DNA of 64,000 bases from the NCBI RefSeq assembly GCF_026151205.1, contig NC_087073.1, positions 15,271,837 to 15,335,836 on the forward strand. Reading direction: 5' to 3'. Within the stretch, counting starts at the first letter, position 1, and each line of letters opens with the position of its first letter. The stretch is from Bolinopsis microptera (lineage: Eukaryota; Ctenophora; Tentaculata; Lobata; Bolinopsidae). Under the pieces are notes generated by a model. That model was not told the DNA's origin. It searched no databases and saw only the letters and a program-made list of their open reading frames with translations. Shown here one piece after another: positions 1-12,901 of the stretch. The translations under genes were made by a program, and so were the position numbers.

Positions 1-1501
1 TGATAGCGTTGAGAAAGTTGAATCTTTCAACGGAATAGACGGGGAAGCTCTGGAGGATGGGGAGATTGAAGAGGAAGATAAGAAGGTAAAAACAGGCGGC
101 TTCTTCAGCCAAATTTTCGAATCCCTCACTCTCTACTACAATATTTTTAAGGTTCGCGTTCGTCGGGTAAATCCCAATCAATACTAAGAGTGCTTTTTTG
201 TTCTCGGTTTCATTCAAAGAGCTGTGAAAGTATTAGCTATGAACGTGAATTAAATTGGATACATTGCATCTTCAATCTATTTTTCAGGATGTATTAGCTG
301 CCAAGTTCTCGAAAGACGGAAAGGTTGAAGGAAAGGTTGAAGAAAAGAAGCCCAGAAAAGAAAAAAGATCAACGGAGCCTAAGATAGAAGATGAGTTTGA
401 AAAAACTGAGCTTCCTTGGATGGTAAGAATATAATACAAATTAGTTTGAGAATGTATTTACTGAATCAGTTTCCTAGATATTATTTCTTTACGGATTTAT
501 TAAATTGATGACCAGAAAGTTTGCAATATTCACATATTACATAATCACATTTTGGCCAATGTTTCGTAGAGATCACTTGAGACTTTGACTAAATGTAACA
601 ATTTTCCATCCACCGTTTATATTAGAGTACCACACTTTTATAGCTTACTCTGACTCTCAGGTATACGACAGTGTAAAGGACGTGTTAAACTCGGAGAGTC
701 AAGGCATGATAACAGTTCTACATTACCCCAACTACGAGGACATGGACGCTGAGATCATCTGTGGGGCTCTCGAACAGTTCACCTCCATCTCCAGCAAGTA
801 TCCTAAATATCTGATCATAGATAATCAGGACGTCCTCACTCATCCTTGTAACAGCAAGTGAGTCTGAATTCTTGTACACGAAATGTGAAACTGCTCCCAC
901 AGTAAGATAGTTAATTTTATTAAAAGTACCATTTTGTGCACTTCTGTAGACTATATTTTCTATTTTGTGCAATACTAAAAATACTGATCTGACCCATGTT
1001 GACTAATAAAACCACGTCCCTTGCCAGTACTCTAGATAAGCTGGTAGAAGATCACCGGGAGAACAATATGAGTGTGTGGGTGGCAGGAACAAGTCCTAAC
1101 TCTCTACCTATCAACCTACTGGACTACTCCACCCTTGCTATCCTTCATCAGTTCACCTCCAAATACTGGTCAGTCTGTTCACTTGGTTTGAACTGCCCTT
1201 TTTGGCGGTTTAAGATAAAGAGATAACTGATCACTCACAAGCGATGGTAAATCTAGATAGTAGATATTCAATTTGTTCAAATTCCGTCTTAATCAGTAAG
1301 TGAAAATAAGGTATTTCTCCACACAGGTATACGGAGCTAGCGGATCACCTGGCGGTTAACTCAGTGACATACCAACAATGTCAGGGACTCTCTCCTGGGA
1401 AGTGCATCATGGTGGCTCCCGGTGCCAACATGAACCATCCTGTACACTCCTCTTCCTACTGTTACCCCTGCACCATTGTTCCACCCAAACCCTTCAAGTA
1501 A
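1..1501 (+). CDS. 3' part of a HerA/FtsK-like P-loop ATPase-type protein (5 exons seen, 5' end outside window)
   Basis: The exons I read are 1 to 85 or 151, 288-422, 661-857, 1028-1168 and 1327-1501, with stop TAA at 1499-1501. Introns after the first exon are GT-AG and all phases join. Exon 1 has two possible phase-0 donors, after 85 (gtaaaa) or after 151 (gttcgc). The protein starts with an acidic and lysine-rich stretch, then has a hydrophobic strand ending in YLIIDNQDVL, which looks like a Walker B strand. It continues with VWVAGTSPNSLP and a segment ending HQFTSKYW, then GKCIMVAPGAN. This order (Walker B, 'arginine plus small-residue' strand, helix ending in S/T-x-x-W, then a G-x-hhh-P strand) resembles the C-terminal half of HerA/FtsK-like ATPases. 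The Walker A part would lie upstream of the window. The assignment is inference from the motif pattern. The satellite begins about 330 bp after the stop. Confidence 0.55.
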
Positions 1502-1834
1502 AGACACCCTAACCATACACTAAGAGGTATCTCGCCCTTCGTAGGGGGCCGACCAGACTTTAAAGGTGCCCAATGGATATATAAATGATTTGCTTTTTAA
1601 TTTCAAATTTTTGTGATGTATTTGTCAATTTGAGTGCTCTTTAATGATGGTATTTTTCCATATCGAAAATTCGCAAAAACTATTAAAAATCGTGTTTTCT
1701 TTCTCAATAACACTGTTTAATGATTTTAAAATATCAGATTTCCGGAGAAAGCGATTAAAATGGAAGGTCAATGACATTAAAATGAAGTCAATATTCCAGC
1801 TGTTAAATTTCGAAATAGTAAACTGCCCAATTCA
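1502..1834. other. Short intergenic stretch between the ATPase-like gene and the satellite
   Basis: AT-rich sequence downstream of the stop at 1501. I see no gene. Towards 1835 it grades into a diverged satellite half-unit. Confidence 0.5.
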
Positions 1835-4800
1835 TGGATGCGGGCGAGAAATTCAGTCAAAACTGTACAATTTCATCTTCCAAAACTGGAAATGGGAAAA
1901 TATGATTTTCCAATTTTCTTCAGGATTTTGACTTCCAGTGCCCCAATTTGGTTTCATACCATTATCAATTAACTGACTAATTGGTTTGCGGGCAAAAATT
2001 TCATCCAATCTGTCAAATGTGTGTTCAGAAATTTTCATATCTGAAAATGGGACAGAGTTTTGAAAATACAACTTTTCGTTTTGTTAAAATTTCTGCACTG
2101 AGCTTCTTTCGACCCGAATCAAACTTCCAGCACCTCAATCGTGTCATTTGGCATCTATAGTTGACTGACTAATTGGTTGCGGGTCAGGAATTCGGCCAAA
2201 ACTGTAAAATTTCGGCCCTGGAAATTTCATCTTCAAAAACTGAAAATGGGACAGAGTATGGGACAGTATGATTTTCCAATTTTTTTCGAGATTTTGACTT
2301 CCAGTACCCTAATTTGGTTTCATACCCTTATAAATTAACTGACTAATTGGTTTGGGGGCAAAAATTTCATCCAATCTGTCAAATGTGTGTTCAGAAATTT
2401 TCATATCTGAAAATGGGACAGAGTTTTGAAAATACAACTTTTCGTTTTGTTAAAATTTCTGCACTGAGCTTCTTTCGACCCGAATCAAATTTCCAGCACC
2501 TCAATCGTGTCATTTGGCATCTATAGTTGACTGACTAATTGGTTGCAGGTCAGGAATTCGGCCGAAACTGTAAAATGTCGGCCCTGGAAATTTCATCTTC
2601 AAAAACTGAAAATGGGACAGAGTATGGGACAGTATGATTTTCCAATTTTTTTCGAGATTTTGACTTCCAGTACCCTAAATTGGTTTCATACCATTATCAA
2701 TTAACTGACTTATTGGTTTGCGGGCAAAAATTTCATCCAATCTGTCAAATGTGTGTTCAGAAATTTTCATATCTGAAAATGGGACAGAGTTTTGAAAATA
2801 CAACTTTTCGTTTTGTTAAGATTTCTGCACTGAGCTTCTTTCGACCCCAATCAAACTTCCAGCACCTCAATCGTGTCATTTAGCATCTATAGTTGACTGA
2901 CTAATTGGTTGCGGATCAGAAATTCGGCCAAAACTGTAAAATTTCGGCCCTGGAAATTTCATCTTCATAAACTGAAAATGGGACAGAGTATGGGACAGTA
3001 TGATTTTTCCAATTTTTTTCGAGATTTTGACTTCCAGTACCCCAATTTGGTTTCATACCATTACAAATTAACTGACTTATTGGTTTGCGGGCAAAAATTT
3101 CATCCAATCTGTCAAATGTGTGTTCAGAAATTTTCATATCTGAAAATGGGACAGAGTTTTGAAAATACAACTTTTCGTATTGATAAGATTTCTGCACTGA
3201 GCTTCTTTCGACCCGAATCAAACTTCCAGCACCTCAATCGTGTCATTTGGCATCTATAGTTGACTGACTAATTGGTTGCGGGTCAGAAATTCGGCCAAAA
3301 CTGTAAAATTTCGGCCCTGGAAATTTCATCTTCAAAAACTGAAAATGGGACAGAGTATGGGACAGTATGATTTTCCAATTTTTTTCGAGATTTTGACTTC
3401 CAGTACCCTAAATTGGTTTCATACCATTATAAATTAACTGACTTATTGGTTTGCGGGCAAAAATTTCATCCAATCTGTCAAATGTGTGTTCAGAAATTTT
3501 CATATCTGAAAATGGGACAGAGTTTTGAAAATACAACTTTTCGTTTTGTTAAGATTTCTGCACTGAGCTTCTTTCGACCCCAATCAAACTTCCAGCACCT
3601 CAATCGTGTCATTTAGCATCTATAGTTGACTGACTAATTGGTTGCAGGTCAGAAATTCGGCCAAAACTGTAAAATTTCGGCCCTGGAAATTTCATCTTCA
3701 AAAACTGAAAATGGGACAGAGTATGGGACAGTATGATTTTCCAATTTTTTTTTCGAGATTTTGAATTCCAGTGCCCCAATTTGGTTTCATAGCATTATCA
3801 ATTTACTGACTAATTGGTTTGCGGGCAAAAATTTCATCCAATCTGTCAAATGTGTGTTCAGAAATTTTCATATCTGAAAATGGGACAGAGTTTTGAAAAT
3901 ACAACTTTTCGTTTTGTTAAGATTTCTGCACTGAGCTTCTTTCGACCCCAATCAAACTTCCAGCACCTCAATCGTGTCATTTGGCATCTATAGTTGACTG
4001 ACTAATTGGTTGCGGATCAGAAATTCGGCCAAAACTGTAAAATTTCGGCCCTGGAAATTTCATCTTCAAAAACTGAAAATGGGACAGAGTATGGGACAGT
4101 ATGATTTTCCAATTTTTTTTCGAGATTTTGACTTTTAGTGCCCCAATTTGGTTTCATACCATTATCAATTAACTGACTAATTGGTTTGCGGGCAAAAATT
4201 TCATCCAATCTGTCAAATGTGTGTTCAGAAATTTTCATATCTGAAAATGGGACAGACTTTTGAAAATACAACTTTTCGTTTTGTTAAAATGTCTGCACTG
4301 AGCTTCTTTCGACCCGAATCAAATTTCCAGCACCTCAATCGTGTCATTTGGCATCTATAGTTGACTGACTAATTGGTTGCAGGTCAGGAATTCGGCCGAA
4401 ACTGTAAAATGTCGGCCCTGGAAATTTCATCTTCAAAAACTGAAAATGGGACAGAGTATGGGACAGTATGATTTTCCAATTTTTTTCGAGATTTTGACTT
4501 CCAGTACCCTAAATTGGTTTCATACCATTATAAATTAACTGACTTATTGGTTTGCGGGCAAAAATTTCATCCAATCTGTCAAATGTGTGTTCAGAAATTT
4601 TCATATCTGAAAATGGGACAGAGTTTTGAAAATACAACTTTTCGTTTTGTTAAGATTTCTGCACTGAGCTTCTTTCGACCCCAATCAAACTTCCAGCACC
4701 TCAATCGTGTCATTTGGCATCTATAGTTGACTGACTAATTGGTTGCGGATCAGAAATTCGGCCAAAACTGTAAAATTTCGGCCCTGGAAATTTCATCTTC

Positions 4801-7393
4801 AAAAACTGAAAATGGGACAGAGTATGGGACAGTATGATTTTCCAATTTTTTTCGAGATTTTGACTTCCAGTACCCTAAATTGGTTTCATACCATTATCAA
4901 TTAACTGACTAATTGGTTGCGGGCAAAAATTTCATCCAATCTGTCAAATGTGTGTTCAGAAATTTTCATATCTGAAAATGGGACAGAGTTTTGAAAATAC
5001 AACTTTTCGTTTTGTTAAGATTTCTGCACTGAGCTTCTTTCGACCCCAATCAAACTTCCAGCACCTCAATCGTGTCATTTGGCATCTATAGTTGACTGAC
5101 TAATTGGTTGCGGGTCAGAAATTCGGCCAAAACTGTAAAATTTCGGCCCTGGAAATTTCATCTTCAAAAACTGAAAATGGGACAGAGTATGGGACAGTAT
5201 GATTTTCCAATTTTTTTTTCGAGATTTTGACTTTTAGTGCCCCAATTTGGTTTCATACCATTATCAATTAACTGACTAATTGGTTTGCGGGCAAAAATTT
5301 CATCCAATCTGTCAAATGTGTGTTCAGAAATTTTCATATCTGAAAATGGGACAGAGTTTTGAAAATACAACTTTTCGTTTTGTTAAGATTTCTGCACTGA
5401 GCTTCTTTCGACCCGAATCAAACTTCCAGCACCTCAATCGTGTCATTTGGCATCTATAGTTGACTGACTAATTGGTTGCAGGTCAGGAATTCGGCCGAAA
5501 CTGTAAAATGTCGGCCCTGGAAATTTCATCTTCAAAAACTGAAAATGGGACAGAGTATGGGACAGTATGATTTTCCAATTTTTTTCGAGATTTTGACTTC
5601 CAGTACCCTAAATTGGTTTCATACCATTATAAATTAACTGACTTATTGGTTTGCGGGCAAAAATTTCATCCAATCTGTCAAATGTGTGTTCAGAAATTTT
5701 CATATCTGAAAATGGGACAGAGTTTTGAAAATACAACTTTTCGTTTTGTTAAGATTTCTGCACTGAGCTTCTTTCGACCCCAATCAAACTTCCAGCACCT
5801 CAATCGTGTCATTTGGCATCTATAGTTGACTGACTAATTGGTTGCGGGTCAGAAATTCGGCCAAAACTGTAAAATTTCGGCCCTGGAAATTTCATCTTCA
5901 AAAACTGAAAATGGGACAGAGTATGGGACAGTATGATTTTCCAATTTTTTTTCGAGATTTTGACTTTTAGTGCCCCAATTTGGTTTCATACCATTATCAA
6001 TTAACTGACTTATTGGTTTGCGGGCAAAAATTTCATCCAATCTGTCAAATGTGTGTTCAGAAATTTTCATATCTGAAAATGGGACAGAGTTTTGAAAATA
6101 CAACTTTTCGTTTTGTTAAGATTTCTGCACTGAGCTTCTTTCGACCCCAATCAAACTTCCAGCACCTCGATCGTGTCATTTGGCATCTATAGTTGACTGA
6201 CTAATTGGTTGCGGGTCAGGAATTCGGCCAAAACTGTAAAATTTCGGCCCTGGAAATTTCATCTTCAAAAACTGAAAATGGGACAGAGTATGGGACAGTA
6301 TGATTTTCCAATTTTTTTCGAGATTTTGACTTCCAGTACCCTAAATTGGTTTCATACCATTATAAATTAACTGACTTATTGGTTTGCGGGCAAAAATTTC
6401 ATCCAATCTGTCAAATGTGTGTTCAGAAATTTTCATATCTGAAAATGGGACAGAGTTTTGAAAATACAACTTTTCGTTTTGTTAAGATTTCTGCACTGAG
6501 CTTCTTTCGACCCCAATCAAACTTCCAGCACCTCAATCGTGTCATTTGGCATCTATAGTTGACTGACTAATTGGTTGCGGGTCAGAAATTCGGCCAAAAC
6601 TGTAAAATTTCGGCCCTGGAAATTTCATCTTCAAAAACTGAAAATGGGACAGAGTATGGGACAGTATGATTTTCCAATTTTTTTTCGAGATTTTGACTTT
6701 TAGTGCCCCAATTTGGTTTCATACCATTATCAATTAACTGACTAATTGGTTTGCGGGCAAAAATTTCATCCAATCTGTCAAATGTGTGTTCAGAAATTTT
6801 AATATCTGAAAATGGGACAGAGTTTTGAAAATACAACTTTTCGTTTTGTTAAGATTTCTGCACTGAGCTACTTTTGACCCGAATCAAACTTCCAGCACCT
6901 CAATCATGTCATTTTGCATCTATAGTTGACTGACTAATTGGTTGAGGGTCAGAAATTCGGCCAAAACTGTAAAATTTCGGCCCTGGAAATTTCATCTTCA
7001 AAAACTGAAAATGGGACAGAGTATGGGACAGTATGATTTTCCAACTTTTTTTGAGATTTTGACTTTCAGTGCCCCAATTTGGTTTCATAGCATTATCAAT
7101 TTACTGACTTATTGGTTTGCGGGCAAAAATTTCATCCAATCTGTCAAACGTGTGTTCAGAAATTTTAATATCTGAAAATGGGACAGAGTTTTGAAAATAC
7201 AACTTTTCGTTTTGTTAAGATTTCTGCACTGAGCTTCTTTCGACCCCAATCAAACTTCCAGCACCTCAATCGTGTCATTTGGCATTTATAGTTGACTGAC
7301 TAATTGGTTGCGGGTCAGGAATTCGGCCAAAACTGTAAAATTTCGGCCCTGGAAATTTCATCTTCAAAAACTGAAAATGTGACAGAGTATGGG
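1835..7393. repeat. Tandem satellite block A, ~366 bp dimeric unit, about 15 copies
   Basis: The marker gggacagagtatgggacag recurs about every 366-367 bp from ~2248 to ~7016, and a last truncated copy stops at ~7393. Each unit holds two related halves of ~183 bp. Half A begins around gactgactaattggttgcgg. Half B begins around aactgactaattggtttgcg. Both continue to a shared ctgaaaatgggacagag and then diverge, so the 366 bp unit is an ancient dimer. Neighbouring units are nearly identical, differing by scattered substitutions and changes in T-run length. Many short open frames of 60-116 codons on both strands recur once per unit. They are by-products of the repeat and not genes. The first unit near 1835-2150 is more diverged, as expected at an array edge. 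Confidence 0.95.
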
Positions 7394-7920
7394 AAGTAGA
7401 AGGGAACTTGTGAAGGCCAGCCAACAAGTAGCCCCCAGCCACTCACAGCACGCCCCCAGGTCACGTGACAGCACGTCACAAAGGTCACGTGACAGATCGC
7501 ATGACATGTAACCACGTGACCAACTCGTTAATTAAATTTCAAGGTCACGTGACAAGATAATTGACCAATGAGGAGCTAGAATGTCATGATGAATCAATCA
7601 ATAATCCTGTCTAAAGGATCTAAAGTCTGATTAAACGGTTGCCAAGCAGGTTCCTGTCACTTGATTACCGGTCACGTGTTTAGCTTAAGCATCATGTGAC
7701 ATGAATGTTATTTGAACCTCTAGATCACGTGACAGGAGTCACTTGATTACCTGTCACATGTTTAACTTTAGCATCATGCGGCATGAATGTTATTTGAGCC
7801 TATGAATGTTATTTGAACTCCAGCTCACCTGACAGCTTGTCAATCAAGCCTCAAGGACATGTAACAGATTAACCAGTGTCATGTGACATGTTCTCTAAGC
7901 AGTATATAATTAACATTGTA
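7394..7920. other. CACGTG-rich intergenic segment
   Basis: This stretch has about six CACGTG palindromes, mostly in the context gtcacgtgac, between ~7460 and ~7730. It also has several one-base variants (catgtgac, cacatgt). No open reading frame is credible. It starts exactly where the satellite breaks off. CACGTG is the canonical E-box bound by bHLH factors, but the density here could equally come from a degenerate short tandem repeat. Confidence 0.6.
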
Positions 7921-8065
7921 ATATTTACCTATTCTTAACATTTTGTAATAAGTCACATTGTAACTTTGTTGCATTGACGATTAGTATTATGTGATTAAGC
8001 TCATTTATTTTAAGTTGAACAAATGAAAAAAGAAAAATGTTGAAAGGGGTTAACAATCACAAATA

Positions 8066-8786
8066 TTAATCAGAAATCTCAATTACTTCAATACAATTGT
8101 CTTCCTCAAGCGACATGATAGTGTCAAATAGAGGGGATTTCTCAAAGATGGTTTCTGAGTGGATATCCTGCTCCCCAAACTTTGCTGAGAAGGTTATTGC
8201 TTTTGAAAACTTCATCTTTTTCATTGAAATCGATGAGATTTCAACCTTCTCAGCAAAGTATTGGGGAACATCAGAGTCATCAACAGTGGAACACCAAGTA
8301 CAGTGTACTTGGGTTTCCTCGAGTGGCAGTGTGCTTTTGCAGTGTGTGTAGTTGTACACCTCTTGGTTTTCCAACGTTACAAGCTTCATGTATCGACCCG
8401 CCATTCTGTATGAGGCAGATACCTGGGAAAATATCAATTTGTTACTAAATAAAGCCTCATATTCAATATCAGAAAAATACCATAAAATGTAACTCCAAAC
8501 ATAACAACAAAAACAAGTTCAACTCAATAATCAAACTAGTTATGTATCAGATTGTCAATATGAGGAGAATAAATTCAAGGGGTAGATTATACAAAAGATA
8601 TTTAAAAAGAGTGCTTACCGTCCCTCCTACTAGTCGTTTAGCAGTTCGTTTGAGATGTCTGTCCCATACATTGAATTTGTGAACTTTCAGTTCAAAAGGA
8701 ACCCTCGATGTTATTACTATTTTTACATATTGCTCCACAAAACAAATGTTCTTTATTGTACCACAGATTGTCATGATGGTAGCCAT
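8066..8786 (-). CDS. Small two-exon protein of unknown function (174 aa), possible OB-fold
   Basis: Exon 1 runs 8786 to 8619 (56 codons, ATG at 8786) and exon 2 runs 8422 to 8066 with the stop. The intron has donor ggtaag and acceptor tttcccag, and both exons are in phase 0. Exon 1 is strand-rich: an N-terminal hydrophobic start, then KIVITSRVPFELKVHKFNVW and a basic RHLKRTAKRLVGGT. Exon 2 opens with MAGRYMKLVTLE, has a short Cys/His stretch (HCKSTLP...HCTWC) and ends acidic. The pattern of alternating beta strands with a basic loop resembles a small OB-fold nucleic-acid binding protein, but that is a guess from pattern alone. It lies alone between satellite and LINE sequence. I do not recognise a named family. 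Confidence 0.6.
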
Positions 8787-9689
8787 ATTATCAACAAAAT
8801 ATCAATCGTATAAACAGCAGGATGAATTATCTCAGCATTAACCAACGTATTTATACCCACTCCGTTAATTACTGTAAATGTCCATTCGTGATATGAAATT
8901 ACTTTTGAACAGTTACAATTTCATGAGGTAGTAGGGAGCTGTTGTGAGCGAGCGTGGAAGCCTTATACATAGATCTGACAGATGTGCGGGAAACCTTATT
9001 CATAGATATGCAAGGTAACCAGCTAAGAGGATTAATTTTTTCTGCTCGTCCATCCCACTTATCAGTTCCACTATAATGATGTGAAACTTGGTTGGTTTAG
9101 ATCAAATTCATATACAAATTTCCTCTAATTACACCAGGTTGACAACCTGTTTAATTTTTGCAGCAAAAACATCATAGAAACTATGGCAGAGATCTGACAA
9201 CCTTGATGAGGATTAATTTTTCTGCTCGCCCTCACTTATCAGTTGGAAAATAATGTTGCAGAAATTGGACAGTATAAACCAACTGGCGTCAATTTCTTAC
9301 ACTTACAGTTTTACCAGATTGGTAATCTTAAAAAATCGGTGTTTTTAATGAGTTCCTATTAAAGGAACCGTCAAAGTATCATTAATCTGATAAAAATTTG
9401 ACAACAACTGTGAGAACGTTTCTGGAGTATAAGAAATTTCTTAATATGAAAGAGAATCTAATTAATATTTCCTGATAAACAATCAACGTCATACTTATGA
9501 CTCAACCCGCTCACCTCCTCCCCTAGAATATAGGATCGATATATCTACCAATGTATGTGGTTAAGTCACATGATATCATGTGAGTGAGGTTCTTACTTCA
9601 TGTTACGTAATATATTGGTTTATAAGCAAGTGCAACTAAGAAAAAATTTATTCTCGTTGTGACAGTTCTACTTTGCTGCTTAACATATC
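8787..9689. other. Intergenic DNA with a diverged direct duplication
   Basis: No gene seen. A segment containing gaggattaattttt, ctgctcg and acttatcagtt occurs near 9027 and again near 9209, about 183 bp apart, so this is a diverged direct duplication. The rest is AT-rich. Confidence 0.5.
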
Positions 9690-12600
9690 ATGTTGACTCA
9701 ACAGATTACTTGTGTTAGATGTGATAAAACCCTAGAATATCGTCGTTTCAGAAGAGATATAGAAACTGAAGACAGCAACTCAACTCTAGAACACCTCCAA
9801 GAATTCCTGGCAGATATACCGCTCAGCGAGGATGTCATTCTTCTCGGTGACTTTAACGCTAGAACTGGCACAATGGATGACATGATGTCTGACAATAGAC
9901 ACTTGAAAGACTACGAACTTAACGCCCATTACTGCAAACAGCTGACGAAACGCAACAACTCGGACCTTAAGCTGATCACAAACGGGCGACCCTTCATCGA
10001 ACTCCTGCAAACAACTGATCTAGTCATTCTCAATGGTAGGACCCTGGGTGACATTTTTGGTGCACCCACTTGTATTCAACGCCACGGTGTTAGCACTGTT
10101 GACTATATCTGCGTATCCACGAGTCTCCACGATAAAATTCGTCAACTCAAAATCGAGAGCATATTCCAGTACTCCGATCACATGCCACTCTCTATGACTA
10201 TCTCTACCAATCATCTAAAGAGGATCTCTACCAGTAATGACACTAAAGACATCCAGGATACACCCAAATCCTTCAAATGGAACGCTCGGCACAGAATGAT
10301 CAGGCATTTAAGGACAAAATAGAACACCTCCTTAACCAACCAGCGAATACAGCAGACGAAGCAGCACGGCTCAATAGAGATTTGGTCGCAACATACCACA
10401 ACCTTGCGAATTCGGTTACTACAACCAAACGTGGAACACGTACTAACAAGAAAAAATGGTTTGATCTTAGCTGCAGGCGTGCGAAAAGGGAGGCTAGCAG
10501 AGCTGACAGGAATGCAAATCGCAACCCACACAGCAAATGCAATTTCCTTCGCAATCAGCACTTTCTCAAAAAAAAAGGAGTACCGGGCTATTAAGAGCAC
10601 GAAAAAGGGGAAATATCTGTTCGAGATGAATCAAAAGATAAACGAAAGTGGTAATGTTAACTGGGTGGCGCTCAAGCAACTGTCCGAACAACACAAACTC
10701 AAAGATGAAGAGCCATTTGACATCTATGATCTTCTCCTCTTTCATACATTTTTTAACGACCTTTACAACCGTAAGTGTAGTAAGAATCACCACTCAGATG
10801 ATGACGTCGTCTCTACTCCCACAACCGACGAGCTGCAGAACACTAAAAACCTAGTCGACAGTTTGAATCGAGACTTCACCTTACAGGAGACAAAAGATGC
10901 GATCAAGAAACTGAAGAACAACAAGAGTGTGTCCGATGACCTGATATCAAACGAGATGCTGAAAAACTCCAACGAGCATCTCCAACTTGTTCTAGTTAAG
11001 CTTTTCAATGCCTGTCTTCAGTGCGGAACCTACCCTTGGAACAACTCTATCACAACTCCACTCCATAAAAAGGGTGACCGTCAGAACCCCGATAACTATC
11101 GGGCCATTACCATTGGCAGCTGTCTTGGCAATCTATTTTCGAACTTGCTCCTTAAACGGCTGATAGAATTTAGGGAAATAGCTTGTCCCGACCGACCGTA
11201 TCAACTGGGATTCAGGAGTGGAGCACAATGTAATGACCACTTGCTCACCCTGAACACTATCATAGAGAAATATGTCAAAAAAGAGAAGAAGCGACTATTT
11301 GCCTGCTTCGTCGATTATCGGAAGGCATTTGACAGTGTATGCAGGGATGCACTTCTGTTCAAACTGGGCAACATGGGTCTCTCAGGCAATTTCTTCACTT
11401 GCATCAGCCACATGTATAACAACTCGTCAACCCGAGTTAAGCTGATCCAAAAGCTTTCCGCTGCTATCGACGTTACGATCGGCACAGAACTAGGGCACCC
11501 GATGTCCCCTGAGCTCTTCAAAGTTTATATCCACGAGCTTTCCATCAGACTGGAACAAATCGAAGAGTTGAATGTCCCAATTTTAAACGGCATCAAAGTA
11601 AGCCACCTCCTATGGGCTGACGACTTAGTCCTCTTAGCACTTGACGCGTTCAGCCTACAATCGTTGCTGAATTGCTTGCACGACTATGCAGAAAAATGGG
11701 AGTTATCAGTGAACATCAACAAAACCAGTGTGATGGTCTTCAATACAAGCTCACGAACACTTAAATGTTCTTATGGCTTTAAACTAGGAAGCCTAGACAT
11801 TATACCAGTAAAAAGATACTGCTATCTCGGAATTCAATTCTCTCTGAATGGATCGTTTAAGCAATCTATCGACGAACTTAGGAAGAAAGCTCTACGCTCA
11901 TTCTTCTCAATGAGGCGAATTATCAACACGAAAGCGCTCACTACCAGCACGATGCTTAAACTCATCGATAGTCTAGTAAAGCCTGTAGCGACCTATGGAT
12001 GTCCCGTCTGGCTCTCATCAACAAACATCGTAAAGGCTATTCTGTCGAAAAAAGAAGAAGTGAGCCTGCCTAAATCTGCAGCTAAAGATCCGCTCGAAAC
12101 AACTCATCTGAAGATTCTCAAATGGATACTAGGCGTTCACAAGAAAGCTAATAACAACTTCTGCTATGTTGACACTGGTAGAACCCCCTGGACAGTTATC
12201 GTCATTCCCCAATGTTCAGCTTACTTCCATCGGGCATCCCTGGCGGTAGAAGGTAACGTGAACACTCTTTTGCACCACACCTTTCAAGAGCAAAAGCTAC
12301 TGAATCTAACCTGGTATGATTCGTGGTCAACTATTGACAAGATGAGTACCGTCTCCAAGCCGCAGTTATCACCCACCCCGCTTGTGAGTACATACATGAG
12401 ACATTTGTTGACCACTGGAAGAGAGATCTCCTCAACCAGCCCAAAATGTCATTCTACACAGCGGTTAAATTCGAGTTGGGCGAAGAACCCTATTTACAGC
12501 TCCCCTGCAGGCTTAAAAGGGTCAATATTGCTAAACTCCGATCTAGCAGTCACGATCTTAGGATAGAAAAAGGTCGCTACACCAAAGATCAACTCAACAC

Positions 12601-12901
12601 AGCTCCTAAAACGTGTCGCTTCTGCTGCTCCTCAGAAACGGATGTCATACGTTTTTTAGAAGAGCTCCCCTTCTTTGAAACTCCTATTCTAGAAACCGAA
12701 ACCCACGTCTTAACTAAGTGCCCCTACTACCATCAACTCAGGTCCAACCTCTCTGACAACCTCAAAAGTCTGTTGATGCTAAAAGAATATGGAGCCATAA
12801 TGAACTCAACCCATATAAAAGAGTTCGGGAAGTACCTTACAGACTCCTCAAATCTACGTAATCCTCCTGAAACGTCTTTTAACCCTCGCCAACAGATGTA
12901 G
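9690..12901 (+). pseudogene. Decayed 5'-truncated LINE: APE endonuclease (C-terminal part), reverse transcriptase, C-terminal zinc motif
   Basis: Frame 1 (9690-10322) carries the second half of an APE-type endonuclease: GDFNARTG, then STVDYICVS and YSDHMPLS with the catalytic SDH. The first half of the endonuclease is missing. A frameshift near 10277 leads to a second frame. Another at the A-run near 10566-10575 leads to 10404-12566, which holds reverse transcriptase with FVDYRKAFDSV, GHPMSPELF and LLWADDLVLL (catalytic ADD kept), and then the thumb (YLGIQFSLNG). A third shift near 12355 leads to 12446-12901, with CRFCC and THVLTKCPYYH, a Cys/His motif of the kind found at the end of many LINE proteins. 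With at least three frameshifts it is not functional. The clade is uncertain. Confidence 0.85.

Noticed and set aside
2680-7175. Repeated 60-116 codon open frames on both strands in the satellite
   Set aside because: They recur once per 366 bp unit and reflect the repeat, with no splice or start context.
1835-7393. Satellite as a CRISPR array
   Set aside because: Units are 366 bp without short repeats separated by unique spacers, and this is a eukaryotic genome.
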